Part shown: positions 7,708 through 16,362 of the stretch, one piece after another
How the letters are laid out: each line of letters begins with the position of its first letter
Numbering within the stretch: the first letter of the stretch is position 1
Source of the DNA: UBA8904 sp035448625
GTDB lineage: Bacteria; Desulfobacterota; Syntrophia; Syntrophales; Smithellaceae
Reading direction: 5' to 3'
DNA: 19,872 nucleotides
Assembly (NCBI GenBank): GCA_035448625.1
Contig: DAOTJI010000049.1
Location: 1-19,872 of the forward strand
The notes under the pieces: model-generated
What the model was told of the DNA's origin: nothing
The model's database searches: none
The model's input: the letters and a program-made list of their open reading frames with translations, nothing else
Program-made: the position numbers and the translations under genes

Positions 7708-8523
7708 ATGAAATTTTCCCACATCCTGGGAAACGAGAAATACAATGCACCCGCCGGTGAGTTTTCAACCGACATTCCATCTCTTTTCTGGCAAGCGGTA
7801 TGGAGTCAGAAAGCCCGCGAACTCAAAGAGGAATGCCCCTCGGTGATTGACGGTTATCATTTCATTTCCGAGGCGGAGTACCATGAACTCATCAGCCGGG
7901 TCATTGTCCCCATGAACTTGAAGGCGGGACAAAGTCTGCTCGAATGCGGCTGCGGTTCGGGAGCCTTTTTGAAAGCGGTGGATCTGGCCTGTCCCGGCCT
8001 GAATCTGTTCGGCGTTGATTACTCGGTATCCATGCTGGAGGCGGCCCGCGCCAAAATGCCCGGGGCCGTTTTTCTTTCCGGAGATATTCGGAATCTTTCC
8101 GCGCTGGAGAATGAAAGCTTTGACCATTCAGCCGCCTTCGCCGTCCTTTGCTACTTGAATCATCCGGACGAGGCCCGACAGGCCCTGGATGAACTGGTAA
8201 GAGTGACGAGGCCCGGCGGATGCATTTTTCTGGGAGACACGTCCGACGCCGCCAAACGGAAAGAGGCGACGCAATGGCTCCAGAAGATCTGGCGGCCCCG
8301 CGTGATCCCCGAATACCTGTTTTTCGAAAAAGACTTCTTCTACCGGTATGCCGATTCACAAAAACTGACCCTTCGCATCATCGGCATGGATCAGCCCGAA
8401 CTGGACTGGTATCCGCCGAGATCGCTTCGGTATTCGGTCTATTTGTATAAATCCGGATGCTTGCAGCGTCCGGATAAACCCCTCATAACATCCCATTGCC
8501 ATTTCGCATCGTCTGCAGTATAA
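7708..8523 (+). CDS. Class I SAM-dependent methyltransferase
   Basis: A 271-residue protein. Motif I is LECGCGSGAFLKAV, followed by the acidic motif II in FGVDYSVSMLEAARAKMPG, a motif for the adenine pocket (SGDIRNL) and the late LVRVTRPGGCIFLGDTS. The start is set at the ATG at 7708, which follows GGAAAGGAC at proper spacing; the frame is open further upstream, but that part does not look like coding sequence of this family. It is divergent from the ATPase-GNAT gene and is followed 56 bases later by the patatin-like gene on the same strand, so those two may be co-transcribed. It resembles the methyltransferase at 3759-4505 only in the general fold. Substrate unknown. Confidence 0.85.
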   Translation: MKFSHILGNEKYNAPAGEFSTDIPSLFWQAVWSQKARELKEECPSVIDGYHFISEAEYHELISRVIVPMNLKAGQSLLECGCGSGAFLKAVDLACPGLNLFGVDYSVSMLEAARAKMPGAVFLSGDIRNLSALENESFDHSAAFAVLCYLNHPDEARQALDELVRVTRPGGCIFLGDTSDAAKRKEATQWLQKIWRPRVIPEYLFFEKDFFYRYADSQKLTLRIIGMDQPELDWYPPRSLRYSVYLYKSGCLQRPDKPLITSHCHFASSAV

Positions 8524-8579
8524 GGCCCCGCAGGTTCAATGAAAAATTTCCTGTCGAGGAATACAAAAGGGATCATCAT

Positions 8580-9497
8580 ATGAAATCCAATCCTCTGGTC
8601 CATCGTCGGCTTGCGGGGGCCCGCCTTCCGGTGATATTGTTTGTAATGGCGGCGCTTCTGGCCGCCTGCTCGATGTTCTTTGCAAAACCCGTGCAGCCGG
8701 CCAGAATTGCCGTTGTTCTGGGGGCCGGAGCCTCCAAGGGCTTCGCGCATATCGGCGTTTTGAAAGTTTTGGAAGCCCAGCAAATTCCCGTCCACATGGT
8801 GGTGGGGACCAGCGCGGGCAGCATCGTGGGAAGCCTCTACGCGTCGGGCAAGAACGCCTTCGAACTGCAGGCGATTGCCATGAAGATGGAAAAGGACAAG
8901 GTGATCGATTACGACTGGAAGATCTGGAAGGGGGGGCTCATCAAGGGGGAGAAACTCGAAAGTTTTATCAATGCCGGTGTAAACCATACCCCCATCGAGA
9001 AGCTCAAAATTCCTTTTTACGCCGTGGCGACCAACGCCGGCACCGGCGAGGAAATGGTTTTCGGCAGGGGCAATACCGGCGTCGCCGTGCACGCCAGTTG
9101 CAGCGTGCCGGGGGTGTTTCAACCGGTCAGGATCGGGAAGGACACGTTCGTGGACGGGGGCGTGGTCAGTCCGGTGGCCGTGGATGTGGCCAGGCGGTAT
9201 GGCGCGGATGTCGTGATCGCCGTGGATATCTCCGGCGGTTTGAACAAAGCCGCTCCCAGCGGGGTGATGAACACCATGCAAAAAACGTTCAATATCATGT
9301 ACGCTAAGAACGTCGCCACCCAGTTGAAAAACGCCGACGTCGTCATCCGCCCGAACGTGGAGGAAATCGGATCGACCGACATGGAGAAATTCAACCAGGC
9401 GATCTTCGAGGGGGAAAGGGCGGCCGCGGCGGCGCTGCCCGAAATACGGAAAATCATGGACAAACTGAACGCCGAAGGCCGATTGCCGGCCCGATAA
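8580..9497 (+). CDS. Patatin-like phospholipase, predicted lipoprotein
   Basis: A 305-residue patatin/RssA-family serine acyl hydrolase. The N-terminus has a hydrophobic signal segment ending in LLAAC, a lipobox, so the mature protein is probably tethered to the envelope by a lipidated cysteine near residue 27. The catalytic parts are all there: the oxyanion loop GAGASKGFAHIGVL, the nucleophile serine in GTSAGS and the dyad aspartate in DGGVVSP. The ATG at 8580 is preceded by AAGGGATC. Members of this family cleave acyl chains from phospholipids or related esters; the physiological substrate is not indicated. It may share a transcript with the methyltransferase ending at 8523. It converges with the por operon. 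Confidence 0.88.
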   Translation: MKSNPLVHRRLAGARLPVILFVMAALLAACSMFFAKPVQPARIAVVLGAGASKGFAHIGVLKVLEAQQIPVHMVVGTSAGSIVGSLYASGKNAFELQAIAMKMEKDKVIDYDWKIWKGGLIKGEKLESFINAGVNHTPIEKLKIPFYAVATNAGTGEEMVFGRGNTGVAVHASCSVPGVFQPVRIGKDTFVDGGVVSPVAVDVARRYGADVVIAVDISGGLNKAAPSGVMNTMQKTFNIMYAKNVATQLKNADVVIRPNVEEIGSTDMEKFNQAIFEGERAAAAALPEIRKIMDKLNAEGRLPAR

Positions 9498-9524
9498 GAG
9501 AATAATGCAAGTCGGTTCAATGGC

Positions 9525-9559
9525 CGCCGGACAGAAGATCTCGCCACAAGCGTCCGGCG
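9525..9559. terminator. Possible bidirectional hairpin between convergent genes
   Basis: CGCCGGAC at 9525-9532 is perfectly complementary to GTCCGGCG at 9552-9559 with a 19-base loop. It lies in the 66-base gap between the 3' ends of the patatin gene (+) and porB (-). No T-run follows on either strand, so termination by this hairpin is uncertain. Confidence 0.4.
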
Positions 9560-9563
9560 ATGA

Positions 9564-10466
9564 TCACTCGTCTTTTTTGTAGTACCCCGCCCATTTCTCG
9601 TCGATGGTTTTCTGAATGTCGCTGATCTGTGCGTCGGTGAGCGTCCGGAAGCGCGATTGTGCGCGGAAGTATTCGCGGACCGGGATCAGTTTTCGCTTTT
9701 CAATCAGCTTTTCCGAGGCGGCCGTCAGTTTGAATTCGCCGTTGACGATTTCATAAAGATCATAATAGCCCGTTTCTACGGCCAGCCGCCCGACTTTGAT
9801 TCCGTAGCGGGGATCGTAGCCCCAGCCGGGCGGGCAGGGAATGTGAATGTGAAAATATTTCGTGCCGGGCAGCGCAAGACAGTTCTTGATTTTGTCGTAG
9901 AGATCCAGCGGATAGGCCGCGGAGCAGGCGGCGACGTAGCTTAAACGGTGCGCGGCCATGATGGCCGGAACGTCCTTTTTCTGCTGAAGCTTTCCCAGAT
10001 ACGGCGTGTTTGCGGTGATGGCGCCGATGGGCGTGGTGCCGGAGCGCTGGACGCCCGTGTTCATGTAGCCTTCGTTGTCGTAGCAGAAGTAGATGAAGTT
10101 GTCTCCGCGCTCCGCCGCGCCGGACAGGGCCTGCAGGCCGATGTCGCTCGTTCCCCCGTCGCCCGCCCAGCCGGCGACCGTGGTGTGATCGTTGCCCTGG
10201 GCTTTGAGCGTGGCCAGAATGCCCGTCGCGGCGGCGGCCGTGGAAGCGAACGTCACGTTCAGGCAGGGCAGTTTCGTCGAGGCCACCGGGAAAAGCCCCT
10301 GCAATACGGTAAGGCAACTGGGCGGCACCACCAGAATCGTGTCACGGCCCAGCGCTTTCAGTCCGACCCGGTAGGCGATGGAAAGGCCGCATCCGGTGCA
10401 AGCCCGGGTTCCCGGATGAACCCATTCTTCCGTCGGTAAACTTAAAATGGTAGATTTCGCCTGCAT
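9564..10466 (-). CDS. porB: 2-oxoacid:ferredoxin oxidoreductase beta subunit (probable pyruvate synthase PorB)
   Basis: A complete 300-residue beta subunit. The proximal [4Fe-4S] ligands are C23 and C26 (CTGC), C51 and C211 (IPCPPGW), the usual spacing for the four-subunit enzymes. The thiamine diphosphate motif begins at G102-D103-G104 (GWAGDGGTSDIG) and closes near CYDNEGYMNTG. The protein catalyses reversible oxidative decarboxylation of a 2-oxoacid, probably pyruvate, with ferredoxin as electron acceptor. The start ATG follows GGAGA, which overlaps the porA stop, leaving 9 bases between the genes. It is the last gene of a porG-D-A-B series. The C-terminal half is clearly paralogous to the partial beta subunit at 1-579 but diverged, so the two oxidoreductases probably differ in substrate or direction. 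Confidence 0.93.
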   Translation of the reverse strand: MQAKSTILSLPTEEWVHPGTRACTGCGLSIAYRVGLKALGRDTILVVPPSCLTVLQGLFPVASTKLPCLNVTFASTAAAATGILATLKAQGNDHTTVAGWAGDGGTSDIGLQALSGAAERGDNFIYFCYDNEGYMNTGVQRSGTTPIGAITANTPYLGKLQQKKDVPAIMAAHRLSYVAACSAAYPLDLYDKIKNCLALPGTKYFHIHIPCPPGWGYDPRYGIKVGRLAVETGYYDLYEIVNGEFKLTAASEKLIEKRKLIPVREYFRAQSRFRTLTDAQISDIQKTIDEKWAGYYKKDE

Positions 10467-10475
10467 GGCATTCTC

Positions 10476-11675
10476 CTATAGCCTGAGCCCGATCCAGACG
10501 GGCTCTTTGGAAACCCGGCCTTTAGCCGCGGCGCGAAGGGTTTGCGTCAAATCGTCGGTTCTGATTTCGCGGCCGCCGATGCCCGCGATAAAATTCTGGA
10601 CGACCGGAAGCGATCCGGTTCCGGCCAGGTATTCGTACAGCGCCGACTTCAAATCCGACATCAGGGCGCCCTCGTATCCGTAGCTCAGGGCCTTTTCGAC
10701 GACGATCACCCCTTTTTTCCCCTTCAGCGCCGCCGCGAGCGCTTCATCCGGAAAGGGACGGTAATAGCGCACGCCCATCACGCCGATTTTGACTCCTTCC
10801 TCTCTCAACCGGTCCGCGCATACGCGCATCTGGTAGGTGATCGATCCCAGGCCGACGGCGACATGCTCCGCGTCGTCGCAGCGGTACGGTTCGAGGAAGG
10901 GATCCGCTTCGCGGCCGAAGAATCCGGCAAAGCGCTTTTCCGCTTCAGCCGCGGTTTGGAGCGCGTTGCGCAGATCTTCCTGCAGCAGACATCGGATTTC
11001 CATGTATCCGTGGGCCAGTTCGCCCCTGACATCCATCCGCACGTCCGGCAGCGTCACCGTGTTGAGATTGGCGGGGTCCTGGGGATGGAGAAAGTAATCC
11101 GGTTTGAACGGCGGCAAAAAAGCGTCCACCTGTTCGGGTTCCGGCAGATCAAACGGCATGAACGTGTGGGATAAAATGTATCCGTCGTAGCAGACCATCA
11201 CGGGAATGCTCACCCGCTCCGCCAGCCAGTAGGCCTTGATGACCGTGTCGATAATCTGCTGGTGGTCCGCGCAGTAGATCTGTATCCAGCCCGTGTCCCG
11301 CTGCGAGATCGAATCCTGCTGATCGTTCCAGACATTCCAGGGCGCCCCCACGGCACGGTTGACCACGCACATGACGATCGGCAGCCTCGCGCCCGATGCC
11401 CATTGCACCTGCTCGTGCATGTACAGCAGTCCGTTGGCGCTGGTGGCCGTAAACGACCGGGCGCCGGCGGAGGAAGCGGCAATGCAGACGGCCAGCGCGG
11501 AGTGCTCGCTTTCCACGGGAATATACTGTGCCTTCATCTCGCCTAGCTCGACGTACTCGGAGAGCTTTTCCGTAAGCGGCGTCTGGGGCGTGATGGGATA
11601 GGCCGCGATCACGCTGGCCCGGCAGAGCTTGACGCCCAGAGCGGCCGCGGCGTTTCCGTTTTCAATGATGTGCAT
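10476..11675 (-). CDS. porA: 2-oxoacid:ferredoxin oxidoreductase alpha subunit
   Basis: A 399-residue alpha subunit. It has the signature AAYPITPQTPLTEKL (from about residue 24), the pyrimidine-binding glutamate region PVESEHSAL, and ATSANGLLYMHEQVQWASG, all typical of PorA-like proteins. A transketolase C-terminal-like domain follows (VGLGSITYQMR, then GVRYYRPFPDEAL). Together with the beta subunit it forms the thiamine-dependent core that handles the 2-oxoacid and CoA. The spacing is tight: 5 bases after porD and 9 before porB. The four-gene order is that of archaeal-type POR/VOR enzymes, in contrast to the single-chain enzyme of many bacteria. Pyruvate is the most likely substrate, but 2-oxoisovalerate-type enzymes share the layout. 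Confidence 0.93.
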   Translation of the reverse strand: MHIIENGNAAAALGVKLCRASVIAAYPITPQTPLTEKLSEYVELGEMKAQYIPVESEHSALAVCIAASSAGARSFTATSANGLLYMHEQVQWASGARLPIVMCVVNRAVGAPWNVWNDQQDSISQRDTGWIQIYCADHQQIIDTVIKAYWLAERVSIPVMVCYDGYILSHTFMPFDLPEPEQVDAFLPPFKPDYFLHPQDPANLNTVTLPDVRMDVRGELAHGYMEIRCLLQEDLRNALQTAAEAEKRFAGFFGREADPFLEPYRCDDAEHVAVGLGSITYQMRVCADRLREEGVKIGVMGVRYYRPFPDEALAAALKGKKGVIVVEKALSYGYEGALMSDLKSALYEYLAGTGSLPVVQNFIAGIGGREIRTDDLTQTLRAAAKGRVSKEPVWIGLRL

Positions 11676-11680
11676 GGCCT

Positions 11681-11989
11681 CTACTCCTTGTCTTCTTCCG
11701 CGAATTTGGCTTCATCCGCCATGGTGATGGCCTTGGTGGGGCATTCTTCGGCGCAGATGCCGCAGCCCTTGCAGTATTCCAGGTTGATGGTGGGCGGTAT
11801 CGTCCTCGAGATCACGACATCGGGACAGAACAGCCAGCAGATGAAGCAGGCCTCCTTATTTCTCTTGCAGGGAATGCAGAGGCTTGGGTCGAGGACCGGC
11901 CGCTCCACTCTCCAGGATCCCGTCCTTCCGCCGTCTCCCGCCCCGTGTTCGCTGTGGGACGTTTTTCTTCTGTAATTTCTTGTGCCCAT
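11681..11989 (-). CDS. porD: 2-oxoacid:ferredoxin oxidoreductase delta subunit (2[4Fe-4S] ferredoxin)
   Basis: A 102-residue ferredoxin-like subunit that passes electrons from the alpha/beta core to free ferredoxin. The second cluster site is canonical, CKGCGICAEECP. The first is unusual: LCIPC, then six residues, then CFICWLFCP. The standard CxxCxxCxxxCP therefore appears stretched, with a KRNKEA insertion replacing one ligand position, and a total of nine cysteines. The start lies two bases after the porG stop, and GGAGG within the end of porG is its ribosome site, pointing to translational coupling. The first 30 residues are basic and polar with no recognised motif. Confidence 0.9.
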   Translation of the reverse strand: MGTRNYRRKTSHSEHGAGDGGRTGSWRVERPVLDPSLCIPCKRNKEACFICWLFCPDVVISRTIPPTINLEYCKGCGICAEECPTKAITMADEAKFAEEDKE

Positions 11990-11991
11990 GT

Positions 11992-12552
11992 TCAGCCTCC
12001 CGCCACGGTTCTCTCGTAGGCGATTTTCGCCGCCAGGGAGTTCTTTTCCGGTTTTCGCGTGCGGAATTCCTCTTCGATCCCGGTGATCAAAAGGTCGATT
12101 CCCAGGAGATTCGTGGCTTTTTCCAGGGAGCCGATAATGCCGGTGTTGACCATGCCGTGCGGCAGACCCGCTTCCACGGAGATGGCCGTGATGTCCGCAG
12201 TCGCCAGCCGGTAGTCTTCAAAATGATAGGAATCATGGGCCATCGGCGTGTTCAGGACAATGATGCCGCCGGGCTTGAGGCCGTGGGTGACGTCCGCCTC
12301 CTTGAGGAGCAGATGGTCCAGGACGACGACGATATCCGGCGTTTCGATGGGCGACAGATCATAAATTTTCGTCTTCGAGATCTTGAGCGACGTCATGACC
12401 GGCGCGCCTCTGCGCTCGGTGCCGAAGGTCGGCGCCATGACCACGCCTGCATAGCCGGAAACGAATGCGGCGCCGGCCACAATCTTGGCCGCCGTGATCG
12501 CGCCCTGGCCGCCTCGTCCGTGCCAGCGGATGGCAATAAACTCTTTGTTCAT
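11992..12552 (-). CDS. porG: 2-oxoacid:ferredoxin oxidoreductase gamma subunit
   Basis: A 186-residue gamma subunit. Family hallmarks are the N-terminal IRWHGRGGQGAITAAKIVAG, the FGTERRGAPV segment and the strand DIVVVLDHLLL. It is the structural CoA-proximal subunit of the heterotetrameric oxidoreductase. The ATG follows GAGGTTTCTT at acceptable Shine-Dalgarno spacing. It is the first gene of porG-D-A-B and begins 68 bases after the 5'-nucleotidase stop; a candidate promoter lies in that gap, so the por genes may be transcribed independently of the genes upstream. Confidence 0.92.
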   Translation of the reverse strand: MNKEFIAIRWHGRGGQGAITAAKIVAGAAFVSGYAGVVMAPTFGTERRGAPVMTSLKISKTKIYDLSPIETPDIVVVLDHLLLKEADVTHGLKPGGIIVLNTPMAHDSYHFEDYRLATADITAISVEAGLPHGMVNTGIIGSLEKATNLLGIDLLITGIEEEFRTRKPEKNSLAAKIAYERTVAGG

Positions 12553-12569
12553 AAGAAACCTCGGTTTTC

Positions 12570-12596
12570 AGTATATAGGCTATCGGTTGAGGGCAA
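12570..12596 (-). promoter_or_regulatory. Candidate promoter for porGDAB
   Basis: Reading the minus strand, TTGCCC (12596-12591) and TATACT (12575-12570) are separated by 15 bases, giving a near-consensus -10 box and a moderate -35 box just upstream of porG. The implied leader would be only about 10 bases and barely includes the ribosome site, and the spacer is short, so this is tentative. Confidence 0.35.
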
Positions 12597-12620
12597 TAGG
12601 TCATGGATGATAGCTGGTAA

Positions 12621-14576
12621 TCATTTCCCTCTCCGGACTTTTCTTCGCGACTGTATAACCGCAACCGTAACAACAATCAACCATAAAACGACGCCCGCGC
12701 CGGCCAGCACAATAATGGTCGGAGTGGCCGGTCTGGAGAACAGATGGACCGGATTGCAGCTGGGCGCCTCCACGATGCGGCCGAGTTTTCCCGAATATTT
12801 TGCGGGAAAATCCGGAATGCCGTTGCCGTTGGTGTCCGGAAAGGACTGAACGTATCGAAGGACGCCCTCCCATTCTTTCAGCTCCTGAATGCCGGGCAGG
12901 GACGGGTCGGCGTCCACAAGCGCCCCGGAGAGTTTTTCCAGGGGCCTCCCGTTTTGGTCTTTCGGGGTAATTTCCAAAAGCGAGTAGGTGAACCGGCCCA
13001 CGACCTTTAAAAAAGTCGCGTTGTAGATATTGGCGGCAACCCGATACAACCGCGTGTTGGAGGCGCTGTAATCGAGTGGCTGATACCCTTCTTCCTCGCT
13101 GCCGATTTCAACGGCGGTGACGCGGTCAAAGGGGACCCGGCGGGGATTGTAGGTGAAGCGGAGCCCGGAGAGCTGCAGGAAGTAGTCATTGTTGCTCTTG
13201 AGCGGCCTTACGGTGGTCAGAATTTCCAGCGCTCTTTTGAGTTCATATCCATACAAATAAAAGGAAACCAGGGGGTAGCTCATCGTGTCGTCCACGCCGA
13301 TGCCCAGCGGAATCGTGCGGAACAAGTCGCCGAAGCCGACCTGTCCGGTTTTTCCTCTCAGCAGGTCGTCGCGAATGACGCCGTTGGATTCGACGGCAAC
13401 GATTACCCGGCTTGAGGGATCTCCCGGATCGAAAGAGACCCGGTTGACGGACCAGCGGATGGAATCAGCCAGCAGATTGCCCAAAGGCGATTCCTCGGCG
13501 GCGAGCTTCAAATCCCACGCGGTTTCGGCGACGATCCGGTCATAGGACCAATTGTTCGGACCCAAGAGCCGTGCGTTCAGTTGCTGTTTGAAAGAATCGA
13601 TCATCCGCTGAATTTTCGGGTCTCCGGCAACGGAACTGTCGACGGGGATGAGCGTGTAGTTTTTCAACGCCACGCGGCCTGATTCCCAGGCAATATCCAA
13701 AACGCCGACGTGCTTTCCATAACTTCCGGCCTGGACGATAAGGGTGCCGTTGACGAGGAGCGGCTTGCCGAGCAGCGTGTGCGTGTGTCCGCTGACGATG
13801 ATATCGATGCCCTTGACTTCGGAGGCCAGAATTTCATCTTCAGACTTTTTGGGGTTGTCTCGAAGTCCGCTGTGCGACAGGCAGACGACCAGATCCGCTT
13901 TTTGCTGCTCCCGAAGGATCTTCACCATGTCCCGCGCGGCTTGGATCGGGTCGCTGAATTTCAGAGGCTTGGCAAACGGCGAGACCTCGATGGCGTCTTT
14001 TCCCAGGATTCCAAAGACGCCGATTTTCAGTCCGTCCCTCTCCAGGATCGTATAGCTTTTCACACCGGCTTGTCCAAACGCGTTTTCCAGATCCGCCAGC
14101 TCAGGCTTTTGCCGGTCAAAGACGGCGTTGGCGAAAACGATCTGAGGCGTGCCGCCTCTGGCTTGGGCCGTCCTGAGCGTGGCGGTCAGGCCCGCCGGCT
14201 TGAGGTCGAATTCGTGATTTCCCAGCGAAACGACGTCGTAACCCATCGCTTTCAGCAGCCGCAGTTCGAAGGCCTCTTCGCGGTTCAGCATGTGAAAAAA
14301 CGATCCCATCGTATAGTCGCCCGCATCCACAACCAGGACGGGATTGGATTTCTCTCGTTTGGTTTTTTGGATGACGGCGGCCACGCGCGACCAGCCGCCG
14401 CGCGTCTCGTCGGCATTCACGATGAAGGGCTGATAGTCGATTTCCGGTGAAAACCCCTGCAGATGGGAGTGCATGTCATTGGTGTGCACGATGGTGATCC
14501 GTTTTTCAGCGGCCAAACCACCGGCTGTGAAAAACACGATGGCCCAGACCGCGATGATGAACGTGAATTTTTTCAT
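12621..14576 (-). CDS. Membrane-anchored 5'-nucleotidase / metallophosphoesterase (UshA-like)
   Basis: A 651-residue exported enzyme. It has a signal peptide (KKFTFIIAVWAIVFFTAGG, cleaved after GLAA), then a metallophosphoesterase domain with the binuclear metal ligands in HTNDMHSH (31-38), VDAGDYTMGS, SLGNHEFDL, CLSHSG and SGHTHTLLG. The substrate-binding 5'-nucleotidase C-terminal domain spans about 350-560 (for example VAVESNGVIRDDLLRG). A hydrophobic segment near the C-terminus (TIIVLAGAGVVLWLIVVTVA) followed by basic residues is a membrane anchor, so the catalytic part faces the periplasm. The family hydrolyses nucleotides or UDP-sugars. The ATG at 14576 is preferred because GAGGA precedes it by a few bases; the ATG at 14588 would add four residues. 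The gene lies between hflX and porG on the same strand without an obvious functional link. Confidence 0.9.
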   Translation of the reverse strand: MKKFTFIIAVWAIVFFTAGGLAAEKRITIVHTNDMHSHLQGFSPEIDYQPFIVNADETRGGWSRVAAVIQKTKREKSNPVLVVDAGDYTMGSFFHMLNREEAFELRLLKAMGYDVVSLGNHEFDLKPAGLTATLRTAQARGGTPQIVFANAVFDRQKPELADLENAFGQAGVKSYTILERDGLKIGVFGILGKDAIEVSPFAKPLKFSDPIQAARDMVKILREQQKADLVVCLSHSGLRDNPKKSEDEILASEVKGIDIIVSGHTHTLLGKPLLVNGTLIVQAGSYGKHVGVLDIAWESGRVALKNYTLIPVDSSVAGDPKIQRMIDSFKQQLNARLLGPNNWSYDRIVAETAWDLKLAAEESPLGNLLADSIRWSVNRVSFDPGDPSSRVIVAVESNGVIRDDLLRGKTGQVGFGDLFRTIPLGIGVDDTMSYPLVSFYLYGYELKRALEILTTVRPLKSNNDYFLQLSGLRFTYNPRRVPFDRVTAVEIGSEEEGYQPLDYSASNTRLYRVAANIYNATFLKVVGRFTYSLLEITPKDQNGRPLEKLSGALVDADPSLPGIQELKEWEGVLRYVQSFPDTNGNGIPDFPAKYSGKLGRIVEAPSCNPVHLFSRPATPTIIVLAGAGVVLWLIVVTVAVIQSRRKVRRGK

Positions 14577-14682
14577 TTTTTTCCTCATGATTCAACCGGT
14601 TTACCATGACCGGAACAGCGCCGAGCGAGGCGCGGAAAGCGCAAAGAGTACCCATCGCCCTTTGCCGTTCACGCATTGCTCG

Positions 14683-16362
14683 TCACTCGTCGCTTTCCCC
14701 CGCTTCCCTATCATAATTTCCCCGGCCTGAAAAGTTTTGGTCGGGGAGGGCCGCTTCAATCCTTTCCAGGAGCCCGAAGAGCGTGGTTTTGTCCAGAGCG
14801 GATACGGCCACTGCGTCAAACCGCCCGCACAGCGTATCAAGGAGATCCTTGTTTTCAAAGCGGTCCGCCTTGTTGAAAACGCGGATGGACGGCTTGTCGT
14901 GGATCTCCAGTTCTTCCAGAATGCGTTCGACCGCGGCCATCTGCTCTTCAAACCGGCTGCTGCTCACATCAATGACGTGCAGCAGCAGATCCGCTTCCTG
15001 AAGTTCGTCAAGCGTCGCCCGGAAAGCGCTGAACAATTCCCTGGGCAGGTTCCGGATAAACCCCACCGTGTCCGTAATGATGGCTTGCGTGTCCTGCGGA
15101 AACCGTAGCCTCGCGCTTTTCGTGTCGAGCGTGGCAAACAGCTTGTCTTCCGCGAGAACGGCGCTTTGCGTCAGGGTGTTGAGCAGCGTGGATTTTCCCG
15201 CGTTGGTGTAACCGACGATGGAGATCACCGGAAGACCGGATTTTTCTCTTCGGCCCCTTCGCTGGCCGCGCGACTTGGCCACGGATTTCAGATCTTTCTC
15301 CAGACGGTGGATGCGCTCGCGAATCCGGCGGCGGTCGATTTCCAGCTTGGTCTCGCCGGGGCCCGTCCCCCCGATGCCTCCCGCCAGTCTGGACAAGGAA
15401 GTGTCTTTGTGCATCAGGCGGGGCAGCAGATACTTGAGCTGCGCCAGCTCCACCTGAATTTTTCCTTCACGGCTGTGCGCGCGGCGGGCAAAGATGTCCA
15501 GAATCACCTGGGTGCGGTCGATCACCTTGAGACCGGTAAAATCGCCGATGGAACGCACCTGTGCGGGCGTCAGTTCATGATCAAAGATCAGCAAATTCGC
15601 TCCGATCTGCGTGGCCCGAAGATCGATGTCCGACAGTCTGCCCCGGCCGACCAGATATTTCGGGTCCGGCTGCGGCCGGCATTGAATCTGCGCGTCGAAA
15701 ACCTCCACCCCGCAGGTTGACGCCAGCTGCCGCAGTTCTTCCAGCGAGGCTTCCGCTCCGGAAAGGGGATTTTTTTCCACCCGGACCAGAATGGCTTTTT
15801 CCGCCGCATCCATGCGCCGGCTTTTCTGCCGCCGGGCGAATTCGTCTTCCAGCGCGTTGATGAAAGATTGAAAGTTGAGATTCAACCGGTGCGGTTCCTG
15901 GGGATCGTGGATCAGCCAGTAGGAGCCCTGCGGGTTTTCCGGGATCAGGTGCGCCCAGAAAAGCCTTCCGGGAGAACCGTCTTGGAGCACCTGGAGAGCG
16001 CCGATCATATCCAGGCGCAGATGGGAAAGGTCCGTCAGATCCTCCGGGGAAAGCTCTTCATCCTCCAAATGCGTGTGAATCAGACGCAGTCCCTTGAAGC
16101 GGGTGGAGGCGGCGCGAAATGCGTCCAGACTCGGGATAAAGATGCCTTTGTGGTCGCCCAGAATCACCATGCTGATTTCACCCTTGCGGTTAATGAGCAG
16201 GCCGATCTGCCGGTTGAGTGAGCCGGATAAAAAAGCGATCTCGCGGGCAAGTTCATGACTGATCAGGCTTTCGGGTGGGATGGTCCGCCGGTAAAGCCGT
16301 TCCAGGGATTTGATTTGCTGGGCGCCGAGGCCTGAAGTATTGCCGAATATTTTATTGATGAT
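14683..16362 (-). CDS. hflX: GTPase HflX, long form, with apparent ATC start codon
   Basis: A ribosome-associated GTPase with G1 GYTNAGKS (about residues 384-391), G3 DTVGF and G4 FNKAD, preceded by the HflX N-terminal domain (VGRGRLSDIDLRATQ) and a glycine-rich linker (LAGGIGGTGPGETKLE). The first ATG is at 16170 and gives 495 residues. The frame stays open upstream to a stop at 16374-16372, and the extra translation (IFGNTSGLGAQQIKSLERLY, then IGLLINRKGEI) is the conserved start of long HflX proteins. No ATG, GTG or TTG occurs there. Two ATC codons at 16362 and 16359 sit just after AAGGAAG, so initiation at ATC is proposed, giving 559 residues. A substitution or sequence error in the start codon is the alternative. 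It follows the AOR-ADH gene by 47 bases. HflX splits stalled or heat-stressed ribosomes. Confidence 0.88.
   Translation of the reverse strand: MINKIFGNTSGLGAQQIKSLERLYRRTIPPESLISHELAREIAFLSGSLNRQIGLLINRKGEISMVILGDHKGIFIPSLDAFRAASTRFKGLRLIHTHLEDEELSPEDLTDLSHLRLDMIGALQVLQDGSPGRLFWAHLIPENPQGSYWLIHDPQEPHRLNLNFQSFINALEDEFARRQKSRRMDAAEKAILVRVEKNPLSGAEASLEELRQLASTCGVEVFDAQIQCRPQPDPKYLVGRGRLSDIDLRATQIGANLLIFDHELTPAQVRSIGDFTGLKVIDRTQVILDIFARRAHSREGKIQVELAQLKYLLPRLMHKDTSLSRLAGGIGGTGPGETKLEIDRRRIRERIHRLEKDLKSVAKSRGQRRGRREKSGLPVISIVGYTNAGKSTLLNTLTQSAVLAEDKLFATLDTKSARLRFPQDTQAIITDTVGFIRNLPRELFSAFRATLDELQEADLLLHVIDVSSSRFEEQMAAVERILEELEIHDKPSIRVFNKADRFENKDLLDTLCGRFDAVAVSALDKTTLFGLLERIEAALPDQNFSGRGNYDREAGESDE

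Noticed and set aside
14618..14633. GCGCC/GGCGC hairpin between the 5'-nucleotidase and hflX, considered as a terminator.
   Set aside because: Five-pair stem without a T-run, in a GC-rich spacer where such pairs arise easily.
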